From Aquatica leii (taxonomy: Eukaryota > Arthropoda > Insecta > Coleoptera > Lampyridae): a DNA stretch of 64,000 nt. The stretch lies in NCBI GenBank assembly GCA_035610365.1, contig CM069436.1, positions 63,627,505 through 63,691,504 on the forward strand. The letters run 5' to 3'. Position 1 is the first letter of the stretch; every line of letters starts with the position of its first letter. A program made the translations under genes and the position numbers. The notes under the pieces were generated by a model. That model saw only the letters and a list, made by a program, of their open reading frames with translations. It ran no database searches and was not told where the DNA came from. Positions 58,202 to 64,000 of this stretch are shown here, piece by piece.

Positions 58202-59731
58202 GTGCGTTGTGTCTTATCAAACGGTCGCATAACTTCGACTTTGTTGACTTCAAAAACGCGAGTAGCTCCTCTACATCCCATAACAATTCCTCGACTAGAG
58301 TTTTGTGCAGCAACGATGCTTGCACAGCTTAGTCAAAGAATACTCAACATTATGAAAATTAAATTTAATGACGTTTTTTACTGGGCCAATTCATCAATTG
58401 TCCTCAACTGGATTCATTCAGTTGCAAATAAATATAAAATTTTTGTAGCAAATCGAATTGCATTAATACAGGAATCTTCCAATGTTTCTAGCTGGCGTCA
58501 TGTACGCAGTGAAGACAATCCCGCAGACTTACTATCTCGCGGTACTACCTGTTCCAAATTGAAAAAATGTTCTCTTTGGTTTTATGGTCAAAATTTTTTA
58601 CGACAACCGCAAGACGAATGGCAGATTTCTAACGTTCCTATTAGTATAGTCGATAATATTGAATTTAAAATTTCTAAAGCTAACCCAGAACTGGTTTTGT
58701 ATTGTAAAGTTAGAAATACTTGGAGTAGTGATTTATTTAAAAGGTTTTCTTCACTTAGTAAATTACAACGCATATTCGCTTATGTGCTACGATTTATTTC
58801 AAATGCGAAATGCAAAAACCGTGCTAAAGAAAAGCTATCAGTTTCTGAGCTTGATCATGCTTTGACGGTTTTAACTTATCTATGCCAGCAGCAAACATTT
58901 AGCTCTGAAATAAGTCTATTAAAGATTAAAGAAAATTTAAAATCTAATAGCCTGCAATCTTTAAGTCCTTTTATTGACAACCAAGGATGCATTCGCGTCG
59001 GCGGTCGACTAATGGCTTCAGATTTTGACTATCAAAAGAAATTTCCTCTTTTGTTACCAAAAAATCATCCATTTACTAATTTGGTAATGGAAAAATTTCA
59101 TATAGATCTTTTACACTGTGGTGCTCAACAGCTATTAGCTGCTGTGCGGGAGGTATTTTGGCCTATAGCTGGTAGGATTGCTGCCAAAAATATTGTACAC
59201 AAATGTATAAAATGTTTTAGAGCAAAACCACGTCTAGTTCAACCCATAATGGGAAACCTTCCCAAAAAGCGTTTAACTCATCATGAGTTTCCGTTTTATA
59301 ATGTAGGGCTTGATTATGCCGGACCAGTTCTTATTAAGGACAAGCGTACACGAGGCGTTAAACTAATATAAAGTTACATTTGCGTCTTTGTCTGTTTTAC
59401 AACACGCGCTATTCATCTCGAATTAGTTTCGTCATTGACAACAGAAGCATTTATTAACTGTTTAAAAAGATTTATTGCTCGTCGTGGTCTGCCGAGCTCA
59501 ATCTCTAGTGACAATGCAACTAACTTTCGCGGAGCGCACCGAGAATTAAAGTTACTTTACGATCTGATTGTTCAGAATGGAGTAATTTCTGATTATTTAT
59601 CGACCCGTTCTGTCAAATGGGAGTTTATTTGCTCACGGACCCCTCATGAAAGAGGAATTTGGGAAGGCGCAGTAAAATCCGTAAAAAAACCATTTAAAGC
59701 GAATTTTAGGAAACGCAAATCTTGTATATGA
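58202..59731 (+). pseudogene. BEL/Pao RNase H and integrase
   Basis: A 389-codon frame carries ITIPRLEFCAATMLAQLSQR and VFYWANSSIVLNWIHSVANK, then WRHVRSEDNPADLLSRG, the BEL RNase H. It continues into the integrase zinc finger (FHIDLLHCGAQQLLAAVREV, CIKCFRAKPRL) and to FYNVGLDYAGPVLIKDKRTR, holding the first integrase Asp. A stop at 59369 breaks it. The next frame gives RRGLPSSISSDNATNFRGAH (second Asp) and RTPHERGIWEGAVKSVKKPF (catalytic Glu in 'WE'), ending at a second frame break near 59729. All three catalytic acids are present but in separate frames. Confidence 0.8.
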
Positions 59732-59747
59732 AGATTTTTACACGGCT

Positions 59748-60251
59748 TTGACTTTTGTAGAAGCTATTTTAAACTCCCGCCCGCTATCATATTTATCTTC
59801 CCAACCTGATGACCTGTCTCCTTTGACTCCAGGTCATTTCCTTATTAGACGACCTTTAACCTCTATTCCTGCACCTAATTTTCTCGTAGTACCAGAAAAT
59901 CGGTTAACTTCTTACCAGCGGGCTCAAAAGTTAGCCACACACTTTTGGAACCGATGGAGTATCGAAGTCGTCCCCGAATTACAAAAACGTTGCAAGTGGT
60001 ATCGCCAATTATCACAATTACTTAAAAAAGATGTTGTGGTTCTCCTCCAAGAAGATCGAGTCCCACCTTTAAATTGGCGTTTGGGTAGAGTTGTCGAACT
60101 CCATCCTGGTGCTGACGGTGTGGTGCAAACAGTGACTGTGCGTCTTGCCAACGGTACTTTATTTAAAAAATCAGTGCACAAACTTTGTGTTCTTCCTAGT
60201 AGTAATTTTGAGTTGTATATAACCACAAAAAATACGAGTAGCTTTCAATAG
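59748..60251 (+). pseudogene. BEL/Pao Pol C-terminal domain (DUF5641-type)
   Basis: A 167-codon frame reads AILNSRPLSYLSSQPDDLSP, LTPGHFLIRRPLTSIPAPNF, QKLATHFWNRWSIEVVPELQ and VVLLQEDRVPPLNWRLGRVV, and ends with RLANGTLFKKSVHKLCVLP. This is the highly conserved C-terminal block of BEL/Pao Pol proteins, complete to its natural stop at 60249-60251. Its good preservation contrasts with the broken upstream frames. Confidence 0.8.
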
Positions 60252-60254
60252 TAT

Positions 60255-60658
60255 TATTTTCTTATTACCAATTTTCGACACATTAGGGATAGAATGTTGT
60301 GGCTTTTGCTGATCCTTGCTTCTTAACAAAACGAAAAATTTTGGTGTCAAATTTGTCATAATTTTTTTCAGTTTTTAGTCTACAAAGTGATTTAAAAAAT
60401 TTTTGTTTCTAAGGGATTTTTCGGATTTTTGTTGTTAATTTATCAACAAGATAAAAAGGAATTTTAATGCACAATCTTTTACATTGATTTTGAATAACAA
60501 TTTGAAAATTTAATATATTTAATAATTTAAGCCATTTTGTGATAGTAGGCAGTGGTCAATTTGTTAGAAACAAATAAATGATCGCAAACTACACATATAT
60601 GTAAAATTTTCATTATTTTTTAAATATTTTTATTGTATGGGCGTTTCTATCATAAGTA
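60255..60658. other. BEL/Pao 3' flank without recognisable LTR
   Basis: A BEL LTR would be expected here. The sequence is AT-rich, and its upstream counterpart is missing, so an LTR cannot be tested within this window. Confidence 0.3.
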
Positions 60659-61062
60659 TACAGTGTGTCCGAAAAGTATGGAATATATTATACAGGTCGA
60701 TAAATATGCACTTTACACGAAAAAGTTGTAAATAAAAGTTGTTTATCACTTAGTTATCTACCACCCGGGAGATATCAATTTAAATTTTTGCTGTAAACAA
60801 AATCGCAACGAATAACACTTACATTTTTTTAAATGGCAAGGCACGTCTTTATTATATTCATTTGATAGAGTTTTTTTTTTCTCTTTTCAACCATATGAAA
60901 CTTAAAAACTTTTACATCAAAAAATTTTCAAGAAAAACAAGGACATGTCTAACAAATTTATTTTACTGAGCAGTATTAATCAGGTACGTAATATGTAGCA
61001 TTGAAACAATTGAATGCACTTTAGAACACTGTCACACTTTGCTATTTGTTAGTGCTTGAAAT

Positions 61063-62148
61063 ATGGCTCAATTATCTGAGAAACATAGAATTGAAATTTT
61101 AATGATTCTGGGATATAAAGATAGAAGAAGAACCCAAGACGAAGTATGTAATTTATTTAATAACTTGCATCCAGAATTAAACATTTCGCAGTCCACGGTA
61201 AGCAAAATTTGGCGGAAATTTCAAGAGACAGGTTTGGTGAAAGATGCGAGTAGAACTGGTAGACCTTTGTCATTAAGTAATGTGGAACGAGAAAATGTGT
61301 TTTTGTCTGTTGAGGAAAATCCACAAATTTCTGTTCGGCAAATTACTAGAGACCATAATTTGAATAAATCGGCTGTACATGACGTTTTAAAAAAAGAAAA
61401 ATTTCATCCTTATAAAGCTTGTGTAGTTCAAGAATTATTTGAAGACGATTTGGACAGAAGGCTGGAGTTTTGTGAAACAACAACAAACAAACTTGAACGA
61501 GATGCACATTTTTATAAAAATATCATTTTTACTGATGAGGCCACGTTTTGTTTAAACGGCACAATTAACAAACAAAACACACGTTACTGGTCTTCACAAA
61601 ATTCTCACTGGTATCTAGAAGGACACACCCAATACCAGCAGAAAGTCAACGTCTGGGTAGGAATGATTGGAAATCAAATTTTGGGGCCATATTTTTTTGA
61701 AGGTAGTTTAACGGCGAATATTTATCTCGATTTCTTAAGATTTGAGTTAGTTCCTGCTTTGGCCGAGTTATTTCCACATGAAGTAGATCCAGATATACCT
61801 CATAACAGAATATGGCTTCAACAAGACGGGGCACCTCCACATTTTGGAATTAATGCCCGCCACTTTCTTAATAATACTTTTCAAAATACATGGATAGGCA
61901 GAAGAGGTACGATAGAATGGCCTGCTCGCTCGCCGGATTTAAGTCTAATAGATTTTTTTCTTTGGGGCTATATTAAAAGCAAAATTTATGTAAATAAACA
62001 TGATAATGTTGAAGATTTGAAAAATCGCATTAGAGTTGAGATAAGAGCTATAACTCGAGATATGATTTCAAAAGCAATCAATGGTTTGAAAAATCGAATT
62101 TACCACTGTCAAATTATGAATGAATTACATTTTGAACATTTATTGTAA
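61063..62148 (+). CDS. DD41D (rosa-like) mariner transposase
   Basis: This is an intact 361-residue transposase from ATG at 61063 to TAA. It excises and inserts the surrounding element, acting in the nucleus on the TIRs. Residues 1-110 hold paired helix-turn-helix domains (RRTQDEVCNLFNNLHPELNI, ISQSTVSKIWRKFQETG; GRP linker near 66-68; ISVRQITRDHNLNKSAVHDV). The RNase H-like core carries Asp158 (FTDEATFCLNG), Asp255 (WLQQDGAPPHFG) and Asp297 (SPDLSLIDFFLWGYIK). There are 41 residues between the last two, the DD41D signature. All three acids are present and no frame breaks occur. The TIRs start 402 bp upstream and end 901 bp downstream. The length fits the family, and this is the best-preserved transposase in the window. 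Confidence 0.85.
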   Translation: MAQLSEKHRIEILMILGYKDRRRTQDEVCNLFNNLHPELNISQSTVSKIWRKFQETGLVKDASRTGRPLSLSNVERENVFLSVEENPQISVRQITRDHNLNKSAVHDVLKKEKFHPYKACVVQELFEDDLDRRLEFCETTTNKLERDAHFYKNIIFTDEATFCLNGTINKQNTRYWSSQNSHWYLEGHTQYQQKVNVWVGMIGNQILGPYFFEGSLTANIYLDFLRFELVPALAELFPHEVDPDIPHNRIWLQQDGAPPHFGINARHFLNNTFQNTWIGRRGTIEWPARSPDLSLIDFFLWGYIKSKIYVNKHDNVEDLKNRIRVEIRAITRDMISKAINGLKNRIYHCQIMNELHFEHLL

Positions 62149-62282
62149 GTTTAGTTTAAATACATTTTTTTGTTATAACAATTTTATGTAAAGATATTTA
62201 AAGTTTAATATTTGCTATTGTGACAGTGCATTCAATTGTTTCAATACTACATATTACGTACCTGATTAATACTGCTCAGTAA

Positions 62283-62750
62283 TAGTAGTTTACGTAACAA
62301 GAGTCGAAAGTAAGAAATAGCATAACGAACGTTAATGCGACGCGAGGCCGCACGGCCGAGCGTTGCATGTGAGTGAGTTATGCTATGATTCTTTCGACGA
62401 GAGTAATGTACATTATTTTTTGTGTTGCCTTTTATAAATTTACATTCTTTTTTGAAAAATTAAAAAAAAAATCAACAGAAATATAATGTTGGTACTACAA
62501 TTATTACTAAATCTGTCAAATTTAACATTAACTTTAACATCGTTTTTCTTCAATTTTAACTGAATTTCAAGATTTTTAAAATGCTTTTTCCACCTGTCGC
62601 ATACTCGTTTTAATATATTAATTGATTTTGAACACTTACTTTTTTGTGGATTCCTAGTTTTCATTTTGCCACCCTAGAGCTTTTTTCGTTCATTACGTAA
62701 CTACACTAACGAACGAATATTGACGTTTGCGATGTTGGCAACACAAAAAA
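62283..62750. repeat. Fold-back repeat family, copy D (inside mariner TIR)
   Basis: Begins TAGTAGTTTACGTAACAAGA and ends GATGTTGGCAACACAAAA, inserted in the right TIR of the mariner. Comparison with the intact left TIR (CTCAGTAAAATAAATTTG read inverted) places the insertion within a run of A residues; any target duplication is at most a few A bases. The first 135 bp form the hairpin GTCGAAAGTAAGAAATAGC against GCTATGATTCTTTCGAC, with a GC-rich loop. Nearly identical to copy C. Confidence 0.8.
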
Positions 62751-63051
62751 TAAATTTGTTAGACATGTCCTTGTTTTTCTTAAAAATTTTTTGATGTAAA
62801 GGTATTCAAGTTTCATATGGTTGAAAAGAGAAAAAAAGACTCTATCAAATGAGTATAATAAAGACGTGCCTTGCCATTTAAAAAAATGTAAGTGTTATTT
62901 GTTGCGATTTTGTTTACAGCAAAAATTTAAATTGATATCTCCCAGGTGGTAGATAACTAAGTGATAAACAACTTTTATTTACAACTTTTTCGTGTAAAGT
63001 GCATATTTATCGACCTGTATAATATATTCCATACTTTTCGGACACACTGTA

Positions 63052-63300
63052 TATTTGCAATGACCGTTTATGATAATTGCTAAAAGTATAATATACTTGT
63101 ATGTTTTATACAATGAATTGAAAATTATCAAGACGTCGTGATCTACTGTTACAAAATAAAGTAAGCTAATCGAAATATCACATTTTTGTTTGGTTCTTAA
63201 TATAAATATACCTATAACTATACATTTTTGAAAAAATGAAACTATGCTTTACATATGTATAAAAAAATATACAAGCAGTCGAATTTAAAACAATCCTAAG
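63052..63300. other. AT-rich spacer
   Basis: Nothing recognisable lies between the mariner end and the YqaJ relic. Confidence 0.4.
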
Positions 63301-63305
63301 TTTAG

Positions 63306-64000
63306 TTAATATTTCAACAATATTTCAACATATTCGAGAATTTCGGGCAACACAGATCTCATGTAGAACTCAACTAGTTTCTTTTCCATATTTTGAAACC
63401 CAAACGTGTTATCTCTGAAACATTAGACATTTAAACAAATTTCAAGATCATTTGTTTGCCTTTACCTTAGAATATGTTCAACATTGATACCACCCTCTGT
63501 ATAAATAATAAAATAGCACATTTTCCGTCGCGTCATGTGCAATAACCTCTGAACTTGGTAATAATTATGTGTTAGTTTTAATTTCCGTTAATTATTGAGC
63601 AATAATCAATTTTTCTTTTCAACTGCTGCCTGCAAAGGAAGAAGTTTGCCGCTTTTCTTTGAACGTTTGATTTCAATGATTGCGTCGTTATGAACTAAGC
63701 CATCAGGAGAACATGCCAAAAATGAAAACTTGTTATCAATAATCAATCCACTTCGTTCAACTTTGACATTATACTGTTTCTGAAATAAAATGATTGCATT
63801 GTTTTCATTTTCCAGGCTAAATTACGTTTCATTATTTCCTTAAAATGAACCGTACAACAGATTAAAAACTGTTTTTAAAGTAGATGTTGTTTTTTGCAAT
63901 TTGCAAACCTTTTCAAAGTTAGAAGCAGTTATACGCTTTTTACGTTCATTTGACCACATGTGACAAGTCGATTGCAACTTTGCTTCATTAAAAATTGCAC
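63306..64000 (-). pseudogene. YqaJ-type exonuclease relic, partial at window edge
   Basis: The minus strand from the window edge reads MWSNERKKRITASNFEKVCK, then TLKTVFNLLYGSF, two in-frame stops (around 63845 and 63830), and FSLENENNAIILFQKQYNVK. It continues VERSGLIIDNKFSFLACSPD, GLVHNDAIIEIKRSKKSGKL, YYQVQRLLHMTRRKMCYFII and YTEGGINVEHIL. The SPDG Asp and the E-x-K of 'IIEIK' are the metal-binding residues of the YqaJ/lambda-exonuclease fold. A GTAAAG...TTTCAG block of about 55 bp before DNTFGFQNMEKKLVEFYMRS behaves like a short intron. The gene ends with a stop at 63306-63308. YqaJ proteins are known as partners of ISL2EU transposases; the two stops make this copy a pseudogene, and its 5' part is outside the window. 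Confidence 0.7.

Larger units (their letters stand above)
56403..60251 (+). mobile_element. BEL/Pao retrotransposon pol, 5'-truncated
   Basis: A contiguous but mutated Pol runs protease end, RT, RNase H, integrase and the C-terminal domain. Gag and the protease active site are missing: similarity starts abruptly near 56403 beside an AT-rich tract. No LTR was identified at either side. Premature stops or frameshifts occur at about 56780, 57013, 57190, 57470, 57993, 58199, 59369 and 59729. The order of domains and the DUF1758/DUF5641-type ends identify BEL/Pao rather than gypsy. Confidence 0.8.
60661..63049 (+). mobile_element. DD41D mariner-type transposon, nearly complete
   Basis: Left end CAGTGTGTCCGAAAAGTATG and right end CATACTTTTCGGACACACTG are exact inverted matches flanked by TA (60659-60660, 63050-63051). 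The TIRs are very long: 60661-61020 matches, inverted, 62225-62280 plus about 62750-63049 with few mismatches. The right TIR is interrupted by the fold-back repeat copy D. The transposase at 61063 is open. Total 2389 bp, or about 1.92 kb without the insertion. The element differs from the one at 18825-24665 in end sequence but shares its architecture. Confidence 0.85.

Noticed and set aside
1-64000. CRISPR array, bacterial operon or phage region
   Set aside because: No regularly spaced repeats, no dense same-strand genes with ribosome binding sites; splice signals and eukaryotic transposons dominate.

Overview
This window reads as strongly AT-rich nuclear DNA of an animal, most likely an insect. 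Every protein-coding trace that can be named is a transposable element, and these include types common in arthropods: BEL/Pao and Ty3/gypsy LTR retrotransposons, Penelope-like elements (PLEs) with GIY-YIG domains, DD41D mariners, pogo/Tigger, hAT, PIF/Harbinger and non-LTR retrotransposons. No operon-like gene packing, rRNA, tRNA or CRISPR array was seen. No complete host gene was found. Three isolated exon-like pieces (about 16.6-16.9 kb minus, 27.5-27.7 kb plus, 45.3-45.5 kb plus) are candidates only.

Layout. 1-10.5 kb: mostly featureless AT-rich DNA, with a decayed hAT transposase (2.5-3.6 kb) and a 1.77-kb element with short terminal inverted repeats (TIRs) and many GTGGC/CCACTTT palindromes (7.8-9.6 kb). 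10.5-15.5 kb: relics of a pogo-like transposase, a MITE, an IS630-like transposase, a minus-strand PLE and a plus-strand LINE. 18.3-25.3 kb: a three-layer nest. A short PLE contains a DD41D mariner with long TIRs, and that mariner contains a complete but mutated 3.3-kb pogo/Tigger element. 26-32.7 kb: a Harbinger N-terminus, a small inverted repeat sharing PLE ends, an internally deleted mariner and a tandem pair of fold-back repeats. 33-35.5 kb: a minus-strand LINE split by a gypsy fragment. 39-44 kb: a second MITE copy, a third fold-back copy, a PLE-like fold-back, a plus-strand LINE and a minus-strand PLE. 45.7-52.2 kb: a minus-strand gypsy element split twice, by a 1281-bp transposon with a 2-bp AT duplication and by a 1142-bp inverted PLE with a 13-bp target duplication. 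56.4-60.25 kb: a 5'-truncated BEL/Pao pol. 60.66-63.05 kb: a DD41D mariner with an intact 361-aa transposase whose right TIR holds a fourth fold-back copy. 63.3-64.0 kb: a YqaJ-type exonuclease relic running off the window.

How the parts relate. The nests give relative ages: gypsy is older than its two insertions, the PLE is older than the mariner, which is older than pogo, and the DD41D mariner is older than the fold-back copy in its TIR. Most transposases are broken. The clear exceptions are the 361-aa mariner and the open GIY-YIG arms of the inverted PLE. The least familiar object is the element at 48690-49970. It has TIR CCCAGTAAACAC, an AT duplication, a possible two-exon 46-codon gene and a poly(A) signal. 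It may belong to the ISL2EU group, whose autonomous members are known to carry YqaJ nucleases like the relic at the window's right edge.
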